Assembly (NCBI GenBank): GCA_013151465.1
Contig: JAADIF010000085.1
Span: 1-28,018 of the forward strand
DNA: 28,018 bases
Reading direction: 5' to 3'
DNA from: Microcaldota archaeon
GTDB lineage: Archaea; Aenigmatarchaeota; Aenigmatarchaeia; QMZP01; QMZT01
This document shows, one piece after another, positions 16,169 to 23,165 of this stretch. A program made the translations under genes and the position numbers. The notes under the pieces were generated by a model. That model had not been told where the DNA came from. It ran no database searches and was given only the letters and a program-made list of their open reading frames with translations. The stretch's first letter is position 1, and every line of letters begins with the position of its first letter.

Positions 16169-16351
16169 ATGGGATTTAACGACAGAGGCGGATTCCACAA
16201 CAACAGGGGCTTTGATAGAGGTCCCCGTGAGATGCACAAAGCAATCTGCTCTGACTGCGGAAAGGAATGCGAAGTCCCCTTCAAGCCGACCGAAGGAAGG
16301 CCGGTTTATTGCAGGGACTGCTTCCAGAAGCACAGGCACGACAGGATGTAA
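16169..16351 (+). CDS. Small CxxC zinc-ribbon protein
   Basis: A 60-residue protein with a Gly/Arg/Asn-rich start (NDRGGFHNNRGFDRGPRE) and a zinc ribbon made of CSDCGKECEVPFKPTEGRP and YCRDCF; the two CxxC pairs should bind one zinc. This 'CxxC-GKE-x-VPF-P-x-GRPVYCRxC' form is known as a widespread small protein in uncultured bacteria and archaea and is thought to be a nucleic-acid-binding factor. GAGG lies seven bases before the ATG. The RGG-like N-terminus suggests RNA binding. Function not established. Confidence 0.85.
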   Translation: MGFNDRGGFHNNRGFDRGPREMHKAICSDCGKECEVPFKPTEGRPVYCRDCFQKHRHDRM

Positions 16352-16422
16352 GATTAGTTAGCTCCTAATCGGAGCAATAGACAAATTCTTGGAATAGTTT
16401 ATTTTTTGGTTTTTATTTTCTA

Positions 16423-16833
16423 TTAGATATCTAGATGCGTCTTTATTCCCAGAGCTTCGATATCTTTAATTATTCCGGGCACAATATCAAAATTCGCTAT
16501 TTCCTGCGGCATGACCCATCGCATTTCCGCGTGTTCATCATCAAGGCGGATTTTGCCTCTCAGGAAGCGGCAGAGGAGCGGTGTTACGAGCCATTCACAT
16601 TCGCTGTCTATATCAGTGAACGGCTCTCCTTCCATTTCAATTCTAAAAGAGATGTCTTTTCCAAGCTCCTCCCTGATTTCGCGCTCAGCGCACTCTTTTG
16701 GGCTTTCCCCTTCTTCGATATGGCCTGAAACAAGAGCCCATTTTCCCGGATGGATTTTTCTTGCAGGGGAGCGCTTGAGCAGAAGCACCCCGCCTTTGCC
16801 GTCAACCAGAGCTGCTGATATTATGCGTTCCAT
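16423..16833 (-). CDS. Nudix hydrolase
   Basis: A 136-residue Nudix protein. The Nudix box is complete, G-x5-E-x7-REUxEELG: GHIEEGESPKEC followed by AEREIREELG (about residues 37-58), which binds Mg2+ and cleaves a nucleoside-diphosphate-linked substrate. The ends match the compact MutT-like fold (SAALVDGKGGVLLLKR at the start). Substrate not predictable; sanitation of oxidised nucleotides or (d)NTP hydrolysis are candidates. It starts six bases after the HTH gene, so the two are one operon under the operator array at 17264-17338. Confidence 0.9.
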   Translation of the reverse strand: MERIISAALVDGKGGVLLLKRSPARKIHPGKWALVSGHIEEGESPKECAEREIREELGKDISFRIEMEGEPFTDIDSECEWLVTPLLCRFLRGKIRLDDEHAEMRWVMPQEIANFDIVPGIIKDIEALGIKTHLDI

Positions 16834-16839
16834 GTTTAA

Positions 16840-17256
16840 TCATAATCTCAGAAACTCGCCATCATCACTTTCTTCGGCTTTTCGTCGGGGTGCTGGCGGC
16901 TCTGAAAATCTTTTGGCAACTTCAGCGACCTTCTTTTCAAGCGGTGACTGCCTTATTTTCTTCTCTTTCTTTCTCACTTTTCGCTGGGGGCGTTGAGGAA
17001 GCTGACACTTTGAGAATATGCTTCTTAATTCCTCAAGTACGGGGCAGTCCGGATTTGCATGAACCCTTCCTGCAGTTTTTTTTAGTATGCCTGCGGCGAC
17101 AAGGTTGTCAACCTCGCGCTTTATGGCGCTTACTGAGATTCCAAGCTCTTTTGAAAGCTGGCGGTAATAAGTGACCTTTCCCTGAGGCAGGATGTATGCA
17201 AGCACCCTTATGCGCGTATATGACGTGAAAAGCTCTTCAAGTATATTTTTCTCCAC
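16840..17256 (-). CDS. Winged-helix transcriptional regulator
   Basis: A 138-residue protein with an N-terminal winged helix (about 1-75): 'RIRVLAYILPQGKVTYYRQL', 'SKELGISVSAIKREVDNLVA' as the helix-turn-helix, then AGILKK as the wing. The C-terminal third is highly basic (RPQRKVRKKEKKIRQSP) and may be an extra DNA- or RNA-binding tail. The start is GTG 17254-17256 with AAAGGTGA seven bases upstream. It is the first gene of an operon with the Nudix hydrolase. Four operator-like boxes spaced 21 bp lie directly before it, so autoregulation is likely (inference). Confidence 0.82.
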   Translation of the reverse strand: MEKNILEELFTSYTRIRVLAYILPQGKVTYYRQLSKELGISVSAIKREVDNLVAAGILKKTAGRVHANPDCPVLEELRSIFSKCQLPQRPQRKVRKKEKKIRQSPLEKKVAEVAKRFSEPPAPRRKAEESDDGEFLRL

Positions 17257-17263
17257 AAAATCA

Positions 17264-17338
17264 CCTTTCTTGTTCTTAATTTATGAACAAATGTTCAATT
17301 TTTTAGAATATATGTTCTGTTATTGCGAACAATAAATA
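17264..17338. promoter_or_regulatory. Phased operator array before the HTH/Nudix operon
   Basis: Four 12-bp boxes begin at 17264, 17285, 17306 and 17327, exactly 21 bp apart. The second, GAACAAATGTTC, is a full inverted repeat (GAACA/TGTTC); the third, GAATATATGTTC, differs by one base in the left arm; the first keeps only the right arm (TTGTTC) and the fourth only the left (GAACA). A 21-bp step is two helical turns, so bound dimers would line up on one DNA face. The first box is 8 bases from the GTG of the HTH gene. Confidence 0.65.
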
Positions 17339-17360
17339 ATTAGAAGAAAGAAAATATAAA

Positions 17361-18719
17361 TTAAATGCCATGATTTTTCTTTCCTGCCTTTTCCAGAAAT
17401 TCCTTCACTGCATCCTGCAGGTTGGGCTTTCCCTTTTCGGCAAGCTCGTATCTCACCCTCACTATGGGCTTTTCTGCCTTTATTATCTTTGATAGGTCAA
17501 TTGGCGTTCCGCTGAGAACTATTTCAGCATCAGACCTGTTCAGGGCATCTTCAAGCTCCCGAAGCTGTTTTCCGCTATATCCCATCGCAGGTATGACATC
17601 GCCTATGTGCGAAAACTCCTCATAAACCTTTCTCAGCTCGCCTGATGTGAACTTTTTCGGGTTTATTATGTCGCATCCGTATTTTCGCGCGGCGACATAT
17701 GCCGCCCCGTAAGGCATCCCGCCATGAGTTATTGTAGGCCCGTCCTCAACAAGAACTGCTTTCTTTCCCTTTATTGCCTCCGGATTCTCGACTATTATCT
17801 CAGAGTCCGCGTGGATTATCCTTGTAGACGGGTTTATTTTGAGTATATTTTCCTCTACCTTTCTTATGGCGCTCCCGTCGGCCGAGTTTTCCTTGTTTAT
17901 TATGACATAATCTGCAAGGCGCGCGTTGACCTCGCCCGGATAGTAGGAAAGCTCGTGCCCGGGGCGCAAAGGGTCTGCAACAACGATTAACATATCCGGC
18001 ACATAGAATGAAACCTCGTTGTTTCCGCCGTCCCACACGATTATATCCGCCTCTTTCTCTGCCTGCATTATGATTTTTTCGTAGTCGACACCGGAATATA
18101 TGACAAGGCCTCTCTCTATATAGGGCTCGTATTCCTCACGCTCCTCTATCGTGCAGCCGTATTTTTCGAGATCGCTGTATGTCTCAAACCTCATAGATGC
18201 CTGCATTTCAAGGTCGCCGTAAGGCATCGGCTCCCTTATGGCAACGACATTATAGCCAAGATCCTTTATTATCTGTACGATCTTTCGCGACGTCTGGCTC
18301 TTTCCGCATCCTGTGCGGACAGCACAGACAGAGATTACGGGCTTTTCGGACTTTATCATCGTAAATCTGGGAGAAATCAAAGAGAAGTTTGCGCCCGCCG
18401 CAAGACATGTTGAAGCGAGGTTCATAACGTAATTATATGACAGATCGGAATATGCAAGGTATGCCTCGTCTATCTCTTCCCGTTTTATGAATTTCGTAAG
18501 CTCGCTTTCCGGGATGATGGATATTCCGTCAGGATAGAGGACGCCTGCAAGAGATGGCGGATATATCCTTTTTCCGCTTTCTGTTGTTCCGAGATTCTGC
18601 TCGGATGCCATCGTGAATGCCTTTACCTCAATTTCGGGATTGTCGCGAAAAACTGTGTTGAACACATGAAAATCCATCCCCGCAGCGCCTATTATTACGG
18701 CCTTCGTCTTTGCTGACAT
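17361..18719 (-). CDS. cpgS: Cyclic 2,3-diphosphoglycerate synthetase family protein
   Basis: A 452-residue protein of the cyclic 2,3-diphosphoglycerate synthetase/COG2403 predicted-GTPase family. An N-terminal Rossmann-like part (KAVIIGAAGMDFHVFNTVFR) precedes a P-loop AVRTGCGKSQTSR near residue 133, a Walker-B-like IIVWDGGNNE near 230 and the family stretch LVEDGPTITHGGMPYGAAYV near 325. Biochemically, Methanothermus enzymes join the two phosphates of 2,3-DPG into the cyclic thermoprotectant; many archaeal and bacterial homologues have no proven role. A ribosome site GAGGTGAGGT precedes the start. Whether its substrate is made here depends on the P-loop kinase at 3876. Confidence 0.8.
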   Translation of the reverse strand: MSAKTKAVIIGAAGMDFHVFNTVFRDNPEIEVKAFTMASEQNLGTTESGKRIYPPSLAGVLYPDGISIIPESELTKFIKREEIDEAYLAYSDLSYNYVMNLASTCLAAGANFSLISPRFTMIKSEKPVISVCAVRTGCGKSQTSRKIVQIIKDLGYNVVAIREPMPYGDLEMQASMRFETYSDLEKYGCTIEEREEYEPYIERGLVIYSGVDYEKIIMQAEKEADIIVWDGGNNEVSFYVPDMLIVVADPLRPGHELSYYPGEVNARLADYVIINKENSADGSAIRKVEENILKINPSTRIIHADSEIIVENPEAIKGKKAVLVEDGPTITHGGMPYGAAYVAARKYGCDIINPKKFTSGELRKVYEEFSHIGDVIPAMGYSGKQLRELEDALNRSDAEIVLSGTPIDLSKIIKAEKPIVRVRYELAEKGKPNLQDAVKEFLEKAGKKNHGI

Positions 18720-18816
18720 AAATACCTCACCTCTCAGAAATAATGCAATATGTAATTATGGCTTCGGAAGATTAAAAGAATAGAAAGGCAAATCCCGCAG
18801 ATTCTGGCCTAATGGC

Positions 18817-19545
18817 CTAATATTCGCTTCTCTTCGGCTTTTTGTCGTATATTTCTCCTGTTTTTATGTTCACAAAATACGTATAATCGTCATCGATATC
18901 GCATCCGTCGCCTTTTATCCAGCACTGCCTTTTTACCCTCCAGTAAGGGATGCCGTTTTCCGCATACGCATCCATGACAAATTCCTCTCCGCCGTTTTTT
19001 GCCTGCCCTGATCTCTCTCTTGCAAGCTCCTGCGCCCTGTCAGAATCTATGACAAAATCAGACGGGTCGAATGTTTCCCTTCCTGATGGCATCAGAGTGT
19101 CTTCCTTATCGGAGACGGCACCGACTTTTCCGCTGTATTTTCCGCTGTAATAGTAAAATGACCTTGTTCTTCCCTTGCTGCAAAGATAGCTCATCGAGCC
19201 GGAATAATACTCATCGCAGATCTCAAGGTAGAATTCCCATCCCAAAGACAACCCGTCTATACGCCGGGTATTGACATCGTCGACATCGCTAATGGATGCA
19301 ATCCTGTAATTGCTGCTCCACTTGTCGGCAAATGGCTTTACCTTCTTCCATGCCTGTTTTGCCGTCACGCCTTTGCCGGCTGTCTGATGCACATTCGGCT
19401 GCGCCTGCGCAGTTTTGTCGGCGCTTGCCTGTAGATTGTCCGCGCCACTGGCATCGCCAGTCTTTTCGGTGCAGCCGCCAAGGAACACAAAAGCGACAGA
19501 AAAAAGTAATACGATAGCCAGAACTGAAAATTTATGCGGTTTCAT
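18817..19545 (-). CDS. Secreted lipoprotein with a PepSY-like region
   Basis: A 242-residue protein. Residues 1-25 form a lipoprotein signal (basic MKPHK, hydrophobic VLAIVLLFSVAFVF, lipobox LGGC), so it should be attached to the outer face of the membrane. A Ser/Thr/Ala/Gln-rich linker (26-60) follows. The rest has two similar parts: 'AKQAWKKVKPFADKW...' and 'DSDRAQELARERSGQAK...ENGIPYWRVKRQCWIKG...YFVNIKTGEIY', the latter matching the PepSY pattern of a helix, a beta-hairpin and a terminal 'V..KTGE.Y'. Four Cys in the mature part could form disulfides. No enzyme signature; a peptidase-inhibitor or structural role is possible. Confidence 0.75.
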   Translation of the reverse strand: MKPHKFSVLAIVLLFSVAFVFLGGCTEKTGDASGADNLQASADKTAQAQPNVHQTAGKGVTAKQAWKKVKPFADKWSSNYRIASISDVDDVNTRRIDGLSLGWEFYLEICDEYYSGSMSYLCSKGRTRSFYYYSGKYSGKVGAVSDKEDTLMPSGRETFDPSDFVIDSDRAQELARERSGQAKNGGEEFVMDAYAENGIPYWRVKRQCWIKGDGCDIDDDYTYFVNIKTGEIYDKKPKRSEY

Positions 19546-19634
19546 ATCTTCATTGTTGTATTATTATTTTTAAATATATTTTTGATGCTGGAAATTTTGT
19601 TAATTACTTATGCCTATCTGCTCATCTTTTCTTT

Positions 19635-21575
19635 ATGAGCGAACCATCATTTACTTTAAAATCTCCCTTCAGTCCTAAAGGCGATCAGCCGAAAGCAATA
19701 AGGGGTATAATTGAGGGCTTTGAAAGCGGCTGCACAAAGCAGGTGCTTTTGGGGGTTACGGGCTCAGGAAAGACATTTACCATGGCGCACGTGATAGCAA
19801 AACTCGGAAAGCCGACGCTTGTGATAGCCCACAACAAGACGCTTGCAGCGCAGCTCTATCAGGAATTGAAGGAATTTTTCCCGGACAATGCCGTTGAGTA
19901 TTTTGTCTCATATTATGACTATTACCAGCCGGAAAGCTACATCCCGCAGACAGACACCTACATAGAAAAGGATGCCCAAATTAACGCAAAAATAGAGCAG
20001 ATGCGCCTTTCGGCGACAATGTCGCTTCTCACAAGAAAGGATGCCATAATCGTTGCATCTGTATCCTGCATCTACGGACTTGGAGACCCGTCGAACTTCG
20101 GAAAGATGGCGTTCAGAGCAATTCGGGGGCTTCAGATAGGGCGAAACGCATTCCTTTCAAAGCTTCTTGATATGCAGTATGAAAGAAACGACACCGAGCT
20201 TGTGCCTGGAAGGTTTCGCGTGAAGGGCGACACCGTTGACATAGCGCTCTCGTATTTTGACGACAGGGTTTTGAGGGTTGAGTTTTTCGGCGATGAGATA
20301 GACCGCATAAGCTATCTTTCTCGCAGGGAGATGAAGCGCATCGAAGATGCAGAGGAAGCGCTGATTTTCCCCGCAAGGCATTTTGTCGTGCCTGAAGAGG
20401 AGATGGAGCAGGCAATCTCCTCCATTGAGATGGAGCTAAAGGAGCATCTTCCAAAACTCGGTCCAATGGAAGCGCACCGCCTTGAGCAGAGGACAAAATA
20501 TGACATAGAGATGATGCACGAGGTGGGATACTGCAAGGGAATAGAGAATTATTCGCGCCATTTTGACGGAAGACGGCCGGGAGAACCCCCCTACACACTT
20601 CTTGACTATTTTCCGGATGACTTTCTCATGATAATAGACGAATCCCACCAGACAATCCCCCAGCTTCATGCGATGCACAAGGGGGATTATTCGCGCAAGG
20701 AAAACCTTGTAAAATACGGGTTTCGCTTGCCCTCTGCCTTTGACAACAGGCCGCTTACATTTTCCGAATTCAAGAAATATATGAGAAATGTGCTGTTTGT
20801 CTCCGCAACCCCGGGAAATTATGAGCTAAACGAGTCCTGCAAAGTGGTTGAGCAGATAATCCGTCCGACAGGGCTTGTTGACCCTGAAATATCTGTGCGC
20901 CCGACAGAAGGGCAGATGGAAGACCTTCTGAAAGAGATAATAAAAACCATAAGCGAAGGAGACAGAGCGCTTGTCACAACGCTCACAAAGCGCCTCGCCG
21001 AAGAGCTTACCGAATACCTCGGAGGGAAGGGAATAAAGGCAGGATACCTGCATTCGGAAATAGACACGCTTGACAGGACAGAGATAATTCGCCAGCTTCG
21101 GCTCGGAAAATTCGATGTCCTTGTCGGAATAAACCTGCTCAGGGAGGGGCTCGATATACCGGAAGTTGGCTTCATTGCCATACTTGATGCCGACAAGGAG
21201 GGTTTCTTGCGAAACGACAAAAGCTTAATCCAGACGATGGGACGCGCTGCAAGAAACACCGATTCTCGCGTAATCCTTTATGCAGACACCATCACCGACT
21301 CGATGAGGCGCGCAATAGATGAAACCGAAAGAAGGCGAAAAATCCAGATTGATTATAACAAAAAGCACGGCATAACACCACAAAAAATCATAAAGCCCGT
21401 AAGGGAAGGTGAAGAAAGGGAGATAAAGGACATAAAACACATTCCAAAAAGCGAAATACCGAATCTTATAATAGAGCTCGATGCCATAATGAGGAAGGCC
21501 GCAGATGAGCTCAATTTTGAGGAGGCAATACGCCTTCGCGACAGGATAAGGGAGCTTGAGAAGAGGATTATATGA
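19635..21575 (+). CDS. uvrB: Excinuclease ABC subunit B
   Basis: A 646-residue UvrB, the helicase-like damage verifier. Walker A GVTGSGKT is at 40-47, the damage-probing beta-hairpin YYDYYQPESYIP is near 95, the Walker B DESHQTIPQL is near 337, helicase motifs III-VI (FVSATPGNYE; GINLLREGLDIPE; QTMGRAARN) follow, and the C-terminal UVR helix pair LNFEEAIRLRDRIRELEK binds UvrC. Length is slightly under the bacterial 660-680. It is on the same strand as uvrA and uvrC but is separated from them by an unrelated block, so it is transcribed alone. No clear ribosome site precedes the ATG. Confidence 0.96.
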   Translation: MSEPSFTLKSPFSPKGDQPKAIRGIIEGFESGCTKQVLLGVTGSGKTFTMAHVIAKLGKPTLVIAHNKTLAAQLYQELKEFFPDNAVEYFVSYYDYYQPESYIPQTDTYIEKDAQINAKIEQMRLSATMSLLTRKDAIIVASVSCIYGLGDPSNFGKMAFRAIRGLQIGRNAFLSKLLDMQYERNDTELVPGRFRVKGDTVDIALSYFDDRVLRVEFFGDEIDRISYLSRREMKRIEDAEEALIFPARHFVVPEEEMEQAISSIEMELKEHLPKLGPMEAHRLEQRTKYDIEMMHEVGYCKGIENYSRHFDGRRPGEPPYTLLDYFPDDFLMIIDESHQTIPQLHAMHKGDYSRKENLVKYGFRLPSAFDNRPLTFSEFKKYMRNVLFVSATPGNYELNESCKVVEQIIRPTGLVDPEISVRPTEGQMEDLLKEIIKTISEGDRALVTTLTKRLAEELTEYLGGKGIKAGYLHSEIDTLDRTEIIRQLRLGKFDVLVGINLLREGLDIPEVGFIAILDADKEGFLRNDKSLIQTMGRAARNTDSRVILYADTITDSMRRAIDETERRRKIQIDYNKKHGITPQKIIKPVREGEEREIKDIKHIPKSEIPNLIIELDAIMRKAADELNFEEAIRLRDRIRELEKRII

Positions 21576-21618
21576 TTATCACGGAAATGAAATTTAAACA
21601 AGAAAGAGCCTTTCCGTT

Positions 21619-21831
21619 TTATTTCCAGTCCTTCATTGCAAGCAGGATATCCTCGTCTGTTATTGTCTTTCTGCCCGCATGCTTACAGAAGATTGCCGCA
21701 TCCTCTGCGACATCCTCTATGAAATCCTCAAGAATTCTTGCCATCTGCTCTGTCGCTTTCTTTGAAACGCGCTTTTTGCTTGCCTCTTTGAGCAACCGCT
21801 CTACTGGGGCGCGTGGAAGACCTGTTACCAT
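21619..21831 (-). CDS. Archaeal histone
   Basis: A 70-residue HMf-type histone when started at ATG 21829-21831. It has GLPRAPVERLLKEA (alpha 1), KRVSKKATEQMARILEDF and AEDAAIFCKHAGRKTITDED (alpha 2, alpha 3 and RKT loop), ILLAMKDWK at the end. The RKT DNA-contact loop is intact. The start is chosen because GGTGAG lies four bases before it and because a TATA box at 21858-21867 would start transcription near 21837, inside the longer reading frame that begins at 21852. Typical archaeal histones also begin directly before 'LP.AP'. A histone argues against a classical Thermoplasmatales host. Confidence 0.93.
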   Translation of the reverse strand: MVTGLPRAPVERLLKEASKKRVSKKATEQMARILEDFIEDVAEDAAIFCKHAGRKTITDEDILLAMKDWK

Positions 21832-21855
21832 TGTTCTCACCAACCTCATCAATAG

Positions 21856-21870
21856 TTTTTATATATTTTT
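21856..21870. promoter_or_regulatory. AT-rich box between divergent histone and zinc-ribbon genes
   Basis: The stretch TTTTTATATATTTTT is nearly symmetrical and lies between two divergent genes. Its distance fits a TATA box on both strands: about 31 bases from the histone ATG (21831), and about 50 from the plus-strand ATG (21915), which has its own ribosome site GGAG at 21902. Confidence 0.5.
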
Positions 21871-21914
21871 TATCCCACATTTAAAGCTGTAATGATAATG
21901 TGGAGAGTGTTTAT

Positions 21915-22556
21915 ATGAAATGTCCAAACTGTGGCTCTTGGATAGAGAGCGGATGGCGTTATTGCCCCTCGTGTGGCAATCCCATAGGCAGAAAGGGAGA
22001 TTTTGCAGATATTTCGAGGCTTTTTGCAGAAATAGAAAATGAGCTTCAGAAAACGATGAATGACATGATGGAAAGCAGTTTTGAGGCATTTGACACACGA
22101 CCGCTTTTCGAAACGAAGCGAAAGGGGAGAGGCTTCTCAATCAGGATAACCACAAAGAACGGACAAAGACCTGATATATCAATCAAAACCTTTGGGAACA
22201 TCGATCCAAAGGAAGTACAGAAATGGGTTACAAAAAGTGTAAAGATGATTCCGGAAGAAAACAGTAAGGACATTGACTCAAACAAAAAGACTGCTCTCGA
22301 TGACAAAAAACCTCCGAAGGTGACGGAAGAGCCTGTTACTAATGTAAGAAGGATGGGAGACTCTGTCGTTATGGAGTTGAGGATGCCGGAGGTCGTTTCG
22401 GAGGATAATATAGAAGTTCGGGATCTTGAAAGTTCAATCGAGGTCAGAGCAAGAGCAGGCGACAAGCTGTATTTCAAGATACTGACAAAACCAGAGAATT
22501 TCAAGCTTGTGAATTACAAATTCAGCGATGGTTACCTTTTTCTTGAGCTTAAATAG
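21915..22556 (+). CDS. Zinc-ribbon plus alpha-crystallin/CS-like domain protein
   Basis: A 213-residue protein. Residues 1-25 form a double-CxxC zinc ribbon (MKCPNCGSWIESGW, RYCPSCGNPIG). Residues about 30-60 are amphipathic helix, about 90-130 a charged linker, and the C-terminal 85 residues (SVVMELRMPEVVSEDNIEVR, then 'SIEVRARAGDKLYFKI' and 'YKFSDGYLFLELK') look like the beta-sandwich of the small heat-shock/CS family. It could be a chaperone-like protein targeted by the ribbon. Start at 21915 follows GGAGAG seven bases upstream; the GTG at 21900 would include that site. Divergent from the histone gene. Confidence 0.72.
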   Translation: MKCPNCGSWIESGWRYCPSCGNPIGRKGDFADISRLFAEIENELQKTMNDMMESSFEAFDTRPLFETKRKGRGFSIRITTKNGQRPDISIKTFGNIDPKEVQKWVTKSVKMIPEENSKDIDSNKKTALDDKKPPKVTEEPVTNVRRMGDSVVMELRMPEVVSEDNIEVRDLESSIEVRARAGDKLYFKILTKPENFKLVNYKFSDGYLFLELK

Positions 22557-22594
22557 ATATCTTGTGCGTCTTAAAGCATTCAGAAAGAGGAGAT

Positions 22595-22666
22595 AGCCCG
22601 GCCAGGATTCGAACCTGGGTCTGGAGGTCCAGAGCCTCCAATGCTTGACCGCTACACTACCGGGCT
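22595..22666 (-). tRNA. tRNA-Gln (CUG anticodon)
   Basis: A 72-base tRNA on the minus strand. The 7-bp acceptor stem is AGCCCGG/CCGGGCT, the anticodon stem GGAGG/CCTCC encloses loop CTCTGGA (anticodon CUG, Gln codon CAG), and the T arm is CCAGG-TTCGAAT-CCTGG. The D stem is GTGT/GCAT with G-U pairs. No intron. CCA is not encoded. It lies 15 bases from a pair of 65-bp repeats. Confidence 0.93.
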
Positions 22667-22681
22667 GTTATATATCTGTTA

Positions 22682-22857
22682 ATTGTTCTGTATGGTTAGT
22701 CGATGTCTCCGCAGGTTTTACCTGCGGCGTACGCTCTTTTGCGACAAGTTATTGTTCTGTATGGTTAGTCGATGTCTCCGCAGGTTTTACCTGCGGCGTA
22801 CGCTCTTTTGCGACATGGAACGGTTAGTTGTTGTCTTCTTAGGTTTTTACCTGAGGA
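22682..22857. repeat. Tandem 65-bp repeat pair with hairpins plus a degenerate third copy
   Basis: Two identical 65-bp units at 22682-22746 and 22751-22815 repeat with a 69-bp period. Each holds a 7-bp perfect stem CCGCAGG/CCTGCGG around TTTTA (22709-22727 and 22778-22796). A third, diverged unit at 22821-22857 keeps the hairpin with different bases: the stem TTCTTAGG/CCTGAGGA pairs fully counting two G-U pairs, including one compensating G-C to T-A change. The array fills the gap between tRNA-Gln and the winged-helix gene. No coding frame is convincing here, so a structured RNA or a mobile palindromic element is likely. Confidence 0.75.
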
Positions 22858-22880
22858 ATGGGTTATATTAAATATTTATC

Positions 22881-23129
22881 TTACTGCAGCGATCTTGTCA
22901 GCGCCCTGCTTCCTTTCTGTGTTATTGCAAAGCAACGACTTCCTATCGCCTCAACATTGTTCAGATAACCTTCTGAAACAAGTTTTGATATCAGATAATT
23001 ATAATCGCCTTCATTTCCGCTGAGAAATCTCTCTATCTCGTCCCTTCTGACAAGCATACGTTCACTCGCCAGTTTCAGCAATTCTATCTCTTTCTCACTA
23101 AGCATATCATCACTTGCGCGGATTTTCAT
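22881..23129 (-). CDS. Small winged-helix DNA-binding protein
   Basis: An 82-residue protein with a winged-helix fold: 'LSEKEIELLKLASERMLVRR', then 'DEIERFLSGNEGDYNYLISK' as the recognition region, 'LVSEGYLNN' and a strand pair 'IGSRCFAITQKGSRAL' as the wing. Similar small proteins occur near archaeal informational genes. The start at 23129 has no ribosome site; ATG 23103-23105 (MLSEKE) with a GTGATGAT site is an alternative giving 74 residues. It lies 36 bases downstream of rpo3 on the same strand and may be read with it. Target unknown. Confidence 0.7.
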   Translation of the reverse strand: MKIRASDDMLSEKEIELLKLASERMLVRRDEIERFLSGNEGDYNYLISKLVSEGYLNNVEAIGSRCFAITQKGSRALTRSLQ

Positions 23130-23165
23130 TGTAAAAAGTGAATTGGTTATTCAATAATAAATACG

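Noticed and set aside
20113..20598. A 161-codon open frame antisense to uvrB
   Set aside because: Shadow of the UvrB frame; low-complexity product without a start signal.
22682..22857. CRISPR array
   Set aside because: Only two full units, 65 bp long with a 4-bp gap; no spacers of regular size and no cas genes in the window.
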